Part shown: in pieces, positions 1 to 7,066 of the stretch
How positions within the stretch are numbered: the first letter of the stretch is position 1
How the letters are laid out: every line of letters starts with the position of its first letter
Origin: Pseudomonadota bacterium
Lineage (GTDB): Bacteria > Pseudomonadota > Alphaproteobacteria > Sphingomonadales > Sphingomonadaceae
DNA: 16,516 nucleotides
Assembly: GCA_023433445.1 (NCBI GenBank)
Contig: JAEZCS010000086.1
Location: 1 to 16,516 of the forward strand
Direction of reading: 5' to 3'
Made by a program: the position numbers and the translations under genes
Notes under the pieces: model-generated
Database searches by the model: none
What the model was told of the DNA's origin: nothing
What the model saw: only the letters and a program-made list of their open reading frames with translations

Positions 1-710
1 CCCGGAACGCCTCCGCGCAGAAAGCGTCTGCCGGGGCGCGCAACCAGGATCAGTTCCTGAGTGCCTTGGAAGGCGTTCTTTATGGAGACGATCCTCGGCA
101 AGGCGTGATCGAGGGTAGCCGTTTTCGTCATCCAGACCTGCGCCTTGCTTTTACCGCGCCGTCTGGCTTCGGAATGGAAAATAGCGCGAGCGCGGTTTCG
201 ATTTCCGGCTCAGGCGGGCAAGCCCAATTCAGCGGCGGAGCCTATTCAGGCGATCTTGCGACCTATATCGATTCGGTATTTGCGAAATTGGGCGGCACCA
301 ATAGCCGCGTGCCGGAAGGGGAGGTGCGCCGCACCACCGTGGACGGGATACCTGCCGCTTGGCGCACCATCCGGGCAAGCGCGAACTCAACCCAAGTGGA
401 CGCAACCGTTTTCGCTTATGATTTCGGTGGCGGCAAAGTCTATCATTTCCTGCTCATGACATCCGCCGGGCAGGGGTTAGGGGCATTCAGTCCCCTGGTG
501 CAGTCGGTTACGCGACTGACATCCCAGGAAGCAGCAGACATAAAGCCGCGCCGTGTCAGCGTGGTCACGGTGATATCCGGAGACACCGTGCAGTCGCTCA
601 GTCGACGCATGGCCTATTCCGACTATCAGTTGGAAAGATTTCTCACCATCAATGCGCTTACCGCCAAGACAGTGCTTCGCCCAGGTCAGCGGGTGAAGAT
701 TGTAATTTGA
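1..710 (+). CDS. M48-family metalloprotease, C-terminal part (5' end outside window)
   Basis: The reading frame is open from base 3 to a TGA at 708-710, giving the last 235 residues of a larger protein. The text YGDDPRQGVIEGSRFRHPDL followed by a glycine/serine-rich stretch (AVSISGSGGQAQFSGG) matches what I recall of the region after the catalytic domain in sphingomonad M48 zinc proteases, exported enzymes related to BepA/YfgC that act in envelope protein quality control. The last 55 or so residues (VVTVISGDTVQSLSRRM through LRPGQRVKIVI) look like a LysM-type fold, which would fit contact with peptidoglycan. The HEXXH zinc site must lie upstream of the window, so protease activity cannot be checked here. 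An internal TTG at 66 could be mistaken for a start, but the frame continues upstream of it. A terminator follows 31 bases downstream. Family assignment is by recall; that the ORF is real and truncated by the window edge is clear. Confidence 0.8.
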   Translation, partial: RNASAQKASAGARNQDQFLSALEGVLYGDDPRQGVIEGSRFRHPDLRLAFTAPSGFGMENSASAVSISGSGGQAQFSGGAYSGDLATYIDSVFAKLGGTNSRVPEGEVRRTTVDGIPAAWRTIRASANSTQVDATVFAYDFGGGKVYHFLLMTSAGQGLGAFSPLVQSVTRLTSQEAADIKPRRVSVVTVISGDTVQSLSRRMAYSDYQLERFLTINALTAKTVLRPGQRVKIVI

Positions 711-741
711 TCGTGCGCTGGCGGAGCCTTGATCACAGCGC

Positions 742-777
742 AAAAAAAAGGCGGCGGGATCGCTCCTGCCGCCTTTT
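742..777. terminator. Bidirectional rho-independent terminator
   Basis: A run of A, then a GGCGGCGGGA / TCCTGCCGCC stem (one G-T wobble, 4-base loop TCGC), then a run of T. With A-tract on one side and T-tract on the other it can end transcripts from both sides: the M48 protease gene on the plus strand and the Flp pilin gene on the minus strand, which converge here. Confidence 0.9.
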
Positions 778-793
778 TGAGCTAGGTGGAAAC

Positions 794-958
794 TTACGTT
801 CCCATGTTGCTCGAAACTTTGTTGAACGTATTCGTCAGCTTGCCGCCAAGGCTCGTCATCGCACCGATGGCGGCTACGGCGATCAGTGCAGCAATCAGGC
901 CGTATTCGATGGCCGTTGCACCCTTTTCATTCTTCAGCATCTTGCGAACAAACTTCAT
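794..958 (-). CDS. Flp family type IVb pilin (54 aa)
   Basis: This gene encodes a 54-residue prepilin: a short basic leader (MKFVRKMLKNEKG), then ATAIEYGLIAALIAVAAIGA and a polar tail ending SSNMGT. The prepilin-peptidase site is G13/A14 with Glu at +5 and Tyr at +6, the Flp hallmark (G/XXXXEY), followed by a roughly 20-residue hydrophobic helix. Flp subunits are processed by a TadV/CpaA-type peptidase and assembled into thin pili or secretion pseudopili by the Tad system; this role is family knowledge. The start is supported by AAGGAGA eight bases upstream. It lies downstream of a second pilin gene on the same strand (132-base gap) and ends at the shared terminator. No tad/cpa gene is in the window. 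Confidence 0.93.
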   Translation of the reverse strand: MKFVRKMLKNEKGATAIEYGLIAALIAVAAIGAMTSLGGKLTNTFNKVSSNMGT

Positions 959-1089
959 GAGAAGTCTCCTTGACTTGAATTCCCGTTAAACTACCCAGCC
1001 GCCCCGCTAGAAATAGGTCAGCAATGGACGGTTTATGGCGGTTAGGTTGATAAAGCTTTAATATCGTCGGGCAGGTTTCAGATTAATGG

Positions 1090-1275
1090 TTAATGCGCGA
1101 GAACTTCTGTCGCGACATTGTCCCACATGTTAACAGTCTTGGTTGCGACATTGGACAGTGCAGCCATCATCGCCAGGACGATGAGAGCCAGAATCAAACC
1201 ATATTCAACTGCGGTTGCCCCCCGCTGGCACTGTAGCAATCCCGATCGGTTCAGGCGTTTGATCACCTCACGCAT
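1090..1275 (-). CDS. Flp family type IVb pilin, second copy (61 aa)
   Basis: A 61-residue prepilin with a longer leader than its neighbour: G19/A20 is the expected cleavage site, followed by ATAVEYGLILALIVLAMMAA and a tail ending ATEVLAH. Glu at +5 and Tyr at +6 are present. The mature part is 42 residues, much like the neighbouring pilin, but the tails differ, so these are diverged paralogues rather than a recent duplication. The leader holds a Cys (C16), unusual for a cytoplasmic prepilin leader. The ATG at 1275 has only a weak GGGTGG upstream and overlaps a perfect TATAAT, so the true start may lie further in, for example the GTG at codon 4 or TTG at codon 13. It is divergent from mutT. 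Pilin identity is secure; start and partner machinery are not. Confidence 0.87.
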   Translation of the reverse strand: MREVIKRLNRSGLLQCQRGATAVEYGLILALIVLAMMAALSNVATKTVNMWDNVATEVLAH

Positions 1276-1282
1276 TATACCA
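1274..1282 (-). promoter_or_regulatory. Perfect extended -10 element overlapping pilin start
   Basis: On the minus strand the bases read TGGTATAAT, an exact TGnTATAAT extended -10. The last two bases are also the first two of the predicted ATG of the 61-aa pilin gene. No good -35 hexamer is seen 16-18 bases further upstream, as is allowed for extended -10 promoters. If it is used, transcription would begin about seven bases into the annotated gene. Confidence 0.4.
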
Positions 1283-1290
1283 CCCGTTTA

Positions 1291-1319
1291 TTGCAGACAG
1301 TCCCGCTTACCTCTGTAAA
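1291..1319 (+). promoter_or_regulatory. Candidate sigma70 promoter for mutT
   Basis: TTGCAG (1291-1296), a 17-base spacer and TGTAAA (1314-1319), ending about 38 bases before the mutT ATG in the divergent gap between pilin and mutT. Hexamer matches are only partial, so this is tentative. Confidence 0.35.
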
Positions 1320-1356
1320 AGAGCCGGAGTTAACAAACCCCTTTTGCTGGACGGAT

Positions 1357-1764
1357 ATGACGACAATATCTCCACTGCTGGTCGTTGCTGCAGCGTTGGT
1401 CGACCTGGACGGGCGGGTGCTGCTTCAACAACGCCCTCCGGGGAAAGCCATGGCGGGCCTGTGGGAATTTCCCGGCGGGAAGGTGGAAGTGGGGGAAACG
1501 CCGGAAGCGGCATTGATACGCGAACTGGAAGAAGAGCTCGGTATTCGCACCCATGCGAGTTGCCTGGCACCTGCGGCCTTCGCCAGCGAAACGCTCGGCG
1601 ACAGGCACTTGCTGCTCCTGCTCTATGTCTGCCGAAAATGGGAAGGGCTTCCCGAGGCGCGGCACGCTACCGATCTGAAATGGGTAAGGCCGAATCAGAT
1701 GTATGCGTTGGAGATGCCTCCCGCAGACTTGCCGCTGATAGGCTTGCTTGATTCGTTGATTTGA
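1357..1764 (+). CDS. mutT: 8-oxo-dGTP diphosphatase (MutT)
   Basis: A 135-residue Nudix hydrolase. The full 23-residue Nudix box runs from G41 to I63 and fits GX5EX7REUXEEXGU exactly, with metal-binding glutamates at E56, E59 and E60. The preceding QQRPPGKAMAGLWEFPGGK is typical of MutT, which hydrolyses 8-oxo-dGTP to the monophosphate and so keeps oxidised guanine out of DNA. Length matches stand-alone MutT. The frame is open upstream to a TTG at 1291, but ATG 1357 begins the conserved Nudix fold (SPLLVVAAALVD) and is preferred. Its ribosome site (GGACGGAT) is weak. It is divergent from the pilin genes and converges on bfr with a strong hairpin between. Specificity for 8-oxo-dGTP is inferred from similarity. 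Confidence 0.9.
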   Translation: MTTISPLLVVAAALVDLDGRVLLQQRPPGKAMAGLWEFPGGKVEVGETPEAALIRELEEELGIRTHASCLAPAAFASETLGDRHLLLLLYVCRKWEGLPEARHATDLKWVRPNQMYALEMPPADLPLIGLLDSLI

Positions 1765-1768
1765 GCGG

Positions 1769-1798
1769 GGCGGGCGGGCAAAGAATCGCCCGCCCGCC
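1769..1798. terminator. GC-rich hairpin between mutT and bfr
   Basis: A perfect 11-bp stem GGCGGGCGGGC / GCCCGCCCGCC with an 8-base loop (AAAGAATC) fills the gap between the convergent mutT and bfr stop codons. There is no good T-tract on either side, but its position and stability suggest it ends transcription both ways. Confidence 0.65.
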
Positions 1799-1804
1799 TA
1801 TCGT

Positions 1805-2284
1805 TCAATCTTCGGCAGCTTTGCTCTGCAGCTGGATATAATTCTGGATACCCATGCGTTCGATCATTTCGAACTGGGTCTCCAATGTGTCGACATGCTC
1901 TTCCTCGCTTTCGAGGATCGATTGGAACAGATCGCGGCTGACATAATCGCGCACCGTCTCGCAATAGGCGATTGCGTCCTTCAGCACGGGCAGCGCTTCA
2001 TATTCCAGCTCAAGATCGGCCTTCAGCACCTCTTCAACTGTCTCGCCGATCTTCAAGCGGCCGAGCAGTTGGAAATTGGGCAAGCCATCGAGAAACAGGA
2101 TGCGTTCCGCGACCTTGTCCGCGTGCTTCATCTCGTCGATCGATTCTTCATATTCGAACTTGGCGAGCTTCTTGATGCCCCAGTGATCGAGCATCCGATA
2201 ATGCAGGAAATATTGATTGATCGCGGTCAGCTCGTTCTTGAGGACCTCGTTCAGATAATCGATGACCTTGGCGTCACCCTTCAT
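1805..2284 (-). CDS. bfr: Bacterioferritin
   Basis: A 159-residue ferritin-like four-helix protein of normal bacterioferritin length. All dinuclear ferroxidase ligands are at canonical places: E18, E51, H54, E94, E127 and H130; Y25 is near the site, and M52, the haem-ligating methionine that marks bacterioferritin, is present. The family forms a 24-subunit cytoplasmic shell that oxidises Fe(II) and stores it as a ferric mineral. The ATG at 2284 has GGAGGA about seven bases upstream, and a good promoter lies at 2319-2347. The gene for its presumed reductant partner, Bfd, lies 160 bases upstream on the same strand. Haem ligand plus complete ferroxidase centre suggests a fully active subunit rather than a degenerate paralogue. 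Confidence 0.97.
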   Translation of the reverse strand: MKGDAKVIDYLNEVLKNELTAINQYFLHYRMLDHWGIKKLAKFEYEESIDEMKHADKVAERILFLDGLPNFQLLGRLKIGETVEEVLKADLELEYEALPVLKDAIAYCETVRDYVSRDLFQSILESEEEHVDTLETQFEMIERMGIQNYIQLQSKAAED

Positions 2285-2318
2285 GGCGCTGTCCTCCGGC
2301 TATTGGAATGAAAGCGTA

Positions 2319-2347
2319 ACTATAGGATGTGCCACTGGGTTTGTTAA
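2319..2347 (-). promoter_or_regulatory. Sigma70-type promoter for bfr
   Basis: On the minus strand: TTAACA (2342-2347), a 17-base spacer, TATAGT (2319-2324). Each hexamer matches consensus at five of six positions with ideal spacing, and it ends 34 bases before the bfr start codon. This lets bfr be transcribed independently of the upstream bfd gene. Confidence 0.75.
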
Positions 2348-2444
2348 CCCGAAACCCTCGGAAAACAGCCATTTTTCTGAAGCGCTATTGCGTCGAGTTC
2401 TCGGCCACAGACGGGAATTAACTGCTGATGACTTGCAATGCTGC

Positions 2445-2615
2445 TCAGGCGCTGGCGCGCTCAGCAGCGATCAGTGTGCGAGCAAAAGGCACGCACTGAC
2501 CGCATTTGGGCCGACGTCCGAGCCGAGCATAGGCGCTGCACGGGGTGTCGGCGCCGCGGCGGACGGCGTCCTTCAGATCCTTTTCACGAATGGCATTGCA
2601 GACACAGACGACCAT
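2445..2615 (-). CDS. bfd: Bacterioferritin-associated ferredoxin (Bfd-like [2Fe-2S] protein)
   Basis: A 56-residue protein beginning MVVCVCNAIREKDLKDAVRR and ending in a short Ala-rich helix. The Cys pattern C4-x-C6 then C38-x2-C41 is the four-ligand [2Fe-2S] motif of the BFD-like domain; an extra Cys is at C26. Bfd binds bacterioferritin and passes electrons to it so that stored ferric iron is released; in known systems it is induced by iron limitation. The ATG at 2615 has AGGGAG seven bases upstream. It lies upstream of bfr on the same strand, but bfr has its own promoter, so the two can be regulated oppositely. Length, cysteine spacing and position next to bfr make the call firm. Confidence 0.92.
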   Translation of the reverse strand: MVVCVCNAIREKDLKDAVRRGADTPCSAYARLGRRPKCGQCVPFARTLIAAERASA

Positions 2616-2633
2616 CAGGCTCTCCCTGACTCG

Positions 2634-2655
2634 TGAAATATCTCAAATGATAATA
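2634..2655 (-). promoter_or_regulatory. Candidate bfd promoter -10 with overlapping dyad operator
   Basis: On the minus strand TATTAT (2650-2655) is a five-of-six -10 hexamer; no clear -35 is seen. A 12-base imperfect palindrome (TGAGATATTTCA, 10 of 12 symmetric, 2634-2645) falls where transcription would start, 18 bases upstream of the bfd ATG. The adjacent AT-rich ATGATAAT on the plus strand also resembles half of a classical Fur site. An iron-responsive repressor would fit a bfd gene, but which regulator binds, if any, is not shown. Confidence 0.3.
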
Positions 2656-2670
2656 GGTCGCAATAGAATA

Positions 2671-3915
2671 TTAGGTGCTGTTGCGAATCTTTTGCGCTTT
2701 CCCCCGCGCAAGGCTGCGCCAGAGCCATTCCAGCGGACCGATCGCGAATCGCGAGAGCCAAGCCGTCGACCAGACCAGCATGAATAGCCAGGCGCAGATG
2801 ACGATCAGGGGCAGTTGAGCAGGCTGAAGCTGGGCGAAGAGTCCCAGGCCCCATCCATAGAATAGCGCACACATGACCAGGCTGGAGCCGATATAGTTGC
2901 TCAGCGCCAGGCGACCGACGCGCGCGATCGCCATCATTATCCGCCGCTGGGCATGGCGGCCAAATAGCCATAGGATCAGTGCAGCCCATCCCACCGCGAG
3001 CGGAATGCGGAAAGGGAAGGACCAGGCCAGCGACGTGGCCAGCGACGGCAGGGCAGGAAAGTCCCTGAGGATCAGCCAGGTGGCGAGGCCTGCCATCGGA
3101 ACCAGCCCGATCACGAAACAATGCCTCGCGGTGCGCCAATATTGCTCCGCTTGCCATCTACCTGTCAGGAAGCCGCCCTTCAGCATTGCCATGCCCATCA
3201 GCATGAAGCCGAGCGTGTCGAATGCGCTCAGGAAAAAGGACCACCACCACTGGTTGAGATAGAGCTGCAGATGATGCGCCACTATCGCGGTGAAGCCGCT
3301 ATGGTAGGTGGCGATTTCCCGACGGATCGCGGGGTCGTCTGGATTGCTGAACGAGCCGATGTATCGGGCGAAGCTGTCTTTCAGGGTGGCGGCGGCATCG
3401 GGCGCGGCAGCTGCCTCGGCCCAGCCATGAAGGCTAAGAACAAATGCCGTGCAGAACAGGAAATGCGCGAGGAAAAACAGGAACGCCCATTTGACGAGCG
3501 ACAGCGGCTCCTTGGCGATGAACATCATCGCGACAAGGCCGATCAGGGCGTAGCTCATCAATATGTCCCCGGACCATAGCAGCACATAATGCGCCAGGCC
3601 GAAGAGGAAGAGCCAGATCGCGCGAGTGATCTGCGCGCGCTGCCCATTGCGCCCCGCCATTTCCTCACGGTCGATCAGCAGCAGCATCGATGCCCCGAAG
3701 AGCATGGAAAAAAGAGCGCGCATCTTGCCGTCGAACAGCAGGAAGCTGGTTAACCAGAACAGCTTGTCACCGGCCGAAAGCGGTCCTGCCACGGCCGGGT
3801 TGAAATAGGCCGTCTGGGGGAGGGCAAAGGCGGTGATGTTCATCCACAGGATGCCCATCACCGCGCAGCCACGCAGCACGTCCATGGCGGCGATCCGGGA
3901 TGAAGGGGCGGTCAT
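2671..3915 (-). CDS. DUF418 domain-containing integral membrane protein (YeiB-like)
   Basis: A 414-residue, strongly hydrophobic protein with many predicted membrane helices. It opens with RIAAMDVLRGCAVMGILWMN, the conserved 'D-x-L-R-G' first helix of the DUF418/YeiB family, and ends with the C-terminal DUF418 signature FAIGPLEWLWRSLARGK. The family sits in the inner membrane; some members are suspected of acyl transfer or transport, but no reaction is established. Length is normal. The ATG at 3915 is preceded by AAGGAAC about eight bases upstream. It is divergent from bioC (60-base gap), and bfd follows 55 bases downstream on the same strand, so read-through into bfd is possible. Family is sure; function unknown. 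Confidence 0.93.
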   Translation of the reverse strand: MTAPSSRIAAMDVLRGCAVMGILWMNITAFALPQTAYFNPAVAGPLSAGDKLFWLTSFLLFDGKMRALFSMLFGASMLLLIDREEMAGRNGQRAQITRAIWLFLFGLAHYVLLWSGDILMSYALIGLVAMMFIAKEPLSLVKWAFLFFLAHFLFCTAFVLSLHGWAEAAAAPDAAATLKDSFARYIGSFSNPDDPAIRREIATYHSGFTAIVAHHLQLYLNQWWWSFFLSAFDTLGFMLMGMAMLKGGFLTGRWQAEQYWRTARHCFVIGLVPMAGLATWLILRDFPALPSLATSLAWSFPFRIPLAVGWAALILWLFGRHAQRRIMMAIARVGRLALSNYIGSSLVMCALFYGWGLGLFAQLQPAQLPLIVICAWLFMLVWSTAWLSRFAIGPLEWLWRSLARGKAQKIRNST

Positions 3916-3975
3916 GCGGCAAGGTTCCTTAAAGACGCTGGCAAAGCCGGCGATGCTCTGCCATGCGGACTAGCC

Positions 3976-4743
3976 ATGAACAGCGGCCGCAAGCAACGGA
4001 TTAGCGAGGCGTTCGGCGCAGCGGCAGACCGCTACGAGGACCATGCCGGTCCGCAGCGCGCGGCGGCGGCCCTGGTGGCCGATCTTGCTCAACGGCAAAA
4101 ACCCGTTGGTGTCGAGCGCATTCTGGAAATCGGCTGTGGAACGGGACTGCTAACGCGCGATATCCAGCAGCGCTGGCCAGCGGCGGAGTTGATCGTCACC
4201 GACCTGTCGCCCGAGATGCTCGCGCGCGCAGCAAAAGGCGCTTTCGTCGCAGGCACTTTCCTCCCGATGGATGGCGAATCGCCTCCGTTTGAAGGGGAGT
4301 GGTTTGACCTGATCCTCTCCAGCCTGGCCTTCCAATGGTTCGACGATCTGGAAGAAGCGATCGCGCGCCTGGTCAGCCTGTTAAAGCCGGGTGGAAGCCT
4401 CATTTTCTCAACGATGGGGAAGGGCAGCTTTGCGAAATGGCGGGCGGCTCATGAAGCCTGCGGCTTGACCCCCGGCGTTCCCGTCTATCCGTCGATCAGC
4501 GAGTTATCTTCCATGCTGACGGGCTATGAAGATGCATTCGCTTTTGAGGAAGACTGCGCGCTTCACTGCGGCGGTGCGCGCGGCTTGATCGCTCATCTGA
4601 AAGGGATTGGCGCGGTCGTGTCGAGCGAAGGGCGCCAGCCCCTTTCGCCCAGGGACCTGAGAAGGGTGATTGCCACATTCGACGCGGAAGGCGGCGAGGA
4701 TGCTTATCAATTGCTGTTCGGGCGGGTGACGAGGCCTGCCTGA
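3976..4743 (+). CDS. bioC: Malonyl-ACP O-methyltransferase (BioC-type SAM methyltransferase)
   Basis: A 255-residue class I methyltransferase. Motif I is LEIGCGTGLLT (residues 50-60), and D76 in VTDLSPEML is the expected acidic residue that binds the SAM ribose. The case for BioC rather than a generic methyltransferase comes from the ends: the N-terminal RISEAFGAAADRYEDHA resembles E. coli BioC (AFGRAAAHYEQHA), and HLKGIGA (207-213) with the closing YQLLFGRVTR matches BioC's SLKGIGA and YHLFLGVIAR. BioC methylates malonyl-ACP so that fatty-acid enzymes can build the pimeloyl chain of biotin. No other biotin gene is in the window; the neighbours are a DUF418 gene (divergent) and purL (convergent, 41-base gap). 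Comparison with E. coli is from memory. Confidence 0.8.
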   Translation: MNSGRKQRISEAFGAAADRYEDHAGPQRAAAALVADLAQRQKPVGVERILEIGCGTGLLTRDIQQRWPAAELIVTDLSPEMLARAAKGAFVAGTFLPMDGESPPFEGEWFDLILSSLAFQWFDDLEEAIARLVSLLKPGGSLIFSTMGKGSFAKWRAAHEACGLTPGVPVYPSISELSSMLTGYEDAFAFEEDCALHCGGARGLIAHLKGIGAVVSSEGRQPLSPRDLRRVIATFDAEGGEDAYQLLFGRVTRPA

Positions 4744-4784
4744 CCTCGCTACCTTCGCCCGTCATCGGCTGGCCAGGTCTGCCC

Positions 4785-6962
4785 TTACAGTTCGGAGTCC
4801 ATCAGGTTGGCGAAGAAACCCTCATGCGCTGACCGAAGCTCCGCGAGACTGACGCCTGCGACCTGATCTCCGCCAACGGTTCCGATCTTCACCGCGCCCG
4901 GAATGTCCACGCCTGCTGCCGCTGTCACGACATACCGGCCCTGATCCTCGCCGAAAGCGGCTGCGGTGGTCAGTTCTCCGCTAAGCTGCGCGCCCTTGCC
5001 GCTCGCAAGCGCCATTTCAGCGACAGCAACGATCAGGCCGCCATCCGAAATATCATGGACGGCGCTGACTTTTCCGTCGGCAATGAGCGCACGAACCGCT
5101 TCCGCATGGGCGCGCTCGGCAGCCAGATCGACCTTGGGCGCTTCACCCGCTTCCCGACCTGCAATTTCACGCAGCCAGATGGACTGGCCGAGATGCGTGC
5201 CTTCGCCGCCAATCAGCCAGATCGCGTCGCCCTCATTCTTGAAGGCCACGGTCGCCATGACATCGATATCCTTGAGCAGGCCGATGCCGCCGATCGCGGG
5301 TGTTGGCAGGATGGCGGACCCGCCGCCCGTCGCCTTCGATTCATTATAGAGGGACACATTGCCCGACACGATCGGGAAGTCGAACGCGCGGCAAGCGTCG
5401 CCCATGCCGTCGAGGCAGCCGGTGAGCTGCGCCATGATTTCAGGCCGCTGGGGATTGGCGAAGTTCAGGCAGTTGGTGACGGCCAATGGCGTTGCACCCA
5501 CTGCGCTGATGTTGCGATAGCATTCCGCAATGGCCTGCTTGCCGCCTTCATAGGGGTCTGCATAGCAATAGCGCGGGCTGCAGTCGGTGCTGATCGCAAT
5601 GCCCTTCTGCGTGCCGTGAACGCGAACCACCGCAGCATCGCCACCCGGACGCTGCACCGTGTCGGCGCCGACCATATGGTCATATTGCTCCCAGATCCAA
5701 CGGCGGCTGGCGATGTCGGGCGAACCCATGAGCTTTACGAGATCCGCGCCAATATCGCTGCTCTCCGCGATCTCACCCAACGGCTCGACCTTGGCCCAGG
5801 CTTTATACTCATCCTTCGGCATCGACGGACGATCATAGAGCGGCGCATCGTCGGCCAGCGGAGCAAGCGGGATGTCGCACACCGTCTCGCCCTTATGCAC
5901 CAGCACCATGCGGCCCGTGTCGGTCACATGTCCGATGACGGCGAAGTCCAGTTCCCACTTGCGGAAGATTGCCTCTGCAAAGGCCTCCTTGCCCGGCTGG
6001 AGCACCATCAACATGCGCTCCTGGCTTTCGGACAGCATCATTTCATAGGCTGTCATGCCGGTTTCGCGCTGCGGCACGTCATCCATGTTGAGCTGAATAC
6101 CGACGCCGCCCTTCGAAGCCATTTCCACCGACGAGGAGGTGAGGCCAGCCGCGCCCATGTCCTGGATCGCGACGATGGCGTCGGACGCCATCAGTTCGAG
6201 GCAGGCTTCAATCAGCAGCTTTTCGGTAAAGGGGTCACCCACCTGCACCGTCGGGCGCTTGGCGTCCGCATCGTCGCCGAAATCGGCGGAGGCCATGGTC
6301 GCGCCATGTATACCGTCGCGGCCCGTCTTGGATCCGACATAGACGATCGGATTGCCGATACCCGATGCGGCCGAATAGAAGATTTTGTCCGTATCCGCGA
6401 CGCCCACGGTCATCGCATTGACCAGGATATTGCCGTCATAAGCGGGGTGGAAATTCACCTCGCCGCCCACGGTAGGCACGCCCACGCAATTGCCGTAGCC
6501 GCCAATGCCGTGGACCACACCACTGATGAGATGCTTCATTTTCGGATGGTCGGGGCGGCCAAAGCGAAGAGCGTTCATATTCGCGACCGGCCGTGCGCCC
6601 ATGGTGAACACATCGCGCAGGATGCCGCCCACGCCCGTCGCCGCGCCCTGATAGGGTTCGATGTAGCTCGGGTGGTTGTGGCTCTCCATCTTGAAGATTG
6701 CGGCCTGACCATCGCCGATGTCGACGACTCCGGCATTTTCGCCGGGGCCGCAAATGACCTGCGGCCCTTCAGTCGGCAGCTTCTTCAGATGGATGCGGCT
6801 CGACTTGTACGAGCAATGCTCCGACCACATGACCGAGAAGATGCCCAATTCGGTAAGATTGGGCTCGCGTCCCAGGGCGTTCAATACGCGGTCATATTCT
6901 TCCGGCGAAAGGCCATGTTCGGCGACGATTTCCGGGGTGATCTGAGTGGCTGCGGTCGACAT
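4785..6962 (-). CDS. purL: Phosphoribosylformylglycinamidine synthase subunit PurL (small type)
   Basis: A 725-residue protein of the small PurL type, without the fused glutaminase of enterobacterial PurL. It catalyses the ATP-dependent conversion of FGAR to FGAM in purine synthesis, using ammonia supplied by PurQ with PurS as bridge. Recognisable pieces are the N-terminal catalytic loop MWSEHCSYKSSR (H49), the SHNHPSYIEPYQGAATGVGG stretch with RDVFTMGARP, and the second-half ATP-domain sequence VHDISDGGLIVAVAEMA. ATG 6962 is chosen over an in-frame TTG at 6998 because it starts the conserved region and has AAAGG nearby. It is divergent from the DUF805 gene and convergent with bioC, so it appears monocistronic; purS and purQ are not in the window. 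The opposite strand carries a long open frame that I consider a shadow. Confidence 0.97.
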   Translation of the reverse strand: MSTAATQITPEIVAEHGLSPEEYDRVLNALGREPNLTELGIFSVMWSEHCSYKSSRIHLKKLPTEGPQVICGPGENAGVVDIGDGQAAIFKMESHNHPSYIEPYQGAATGVGGILRDVFTMGARPVANMNALRFGRPDHPKMKHLISGVVHGIGGYGNCVGVPTVGGEVNFHPAYDGNILVNAMTVGVADTDKIFYSAASGIGNPIVYVGSKTGRDGIHGATMASADFGDDADAKRPTVQVGDPFTEKLLIEACLELMASDAIVAIQDMGAAGLTSSSVEMASKGGVGIQLNMDDVPQRETGMTAYEMMLSESQERMLMVLQPGKEAFAEAIFRKWELDFAVIGHVTDTGRMVLVHKGETVCDIPLAPLADDAPLYDRPSMPKDEYKAWAKVEPLGEIAESSDIGADLVKLMGSPDIASRRWIWEQYDHMVGADTVQRPGGDAAVVRVHGTQKGIAISTDCSPRYCYADPYEGGKQAIAECYRNISAVGATPLAVTNCLNFANPQRPEIMAQLTGCLDGMGDACRAFDFPIVSGNVSLYNESKATGGGSAILPTPAIGGIGLLKDIDVMATVAFKNEGDAIWLIGGEGTHLGQSIWLREIAGREAGEAPKVDLAAERAHAEAVRALIADGKVSAVHDISDGGLIVAVAEMALASGKGAQLSGELTTAAAFGEDQGRYVVTAAAGVDIPGAVKIGTVGGDQVAGVSLAELRSAHEGFFANLMDSEL

Positions 6963-7066
6963 GAGCGCGCCTTTAGCCGGGGAGGGGCGGATAGACAATC
7001 CTTGGCCAGCCCAACTGAGGAAAACATGCTATTTATATGCATCCAATCACGGCCGGGAGGATGGAA

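Noticed and set aside
2262..2636. A 124-codon plus-strand frame between bfr and the DUF418 gene
   Set aside because: It covers bfd antisense; the minus strand encodes a clean Bfd with correct cysteine spacing and a ribosome site.
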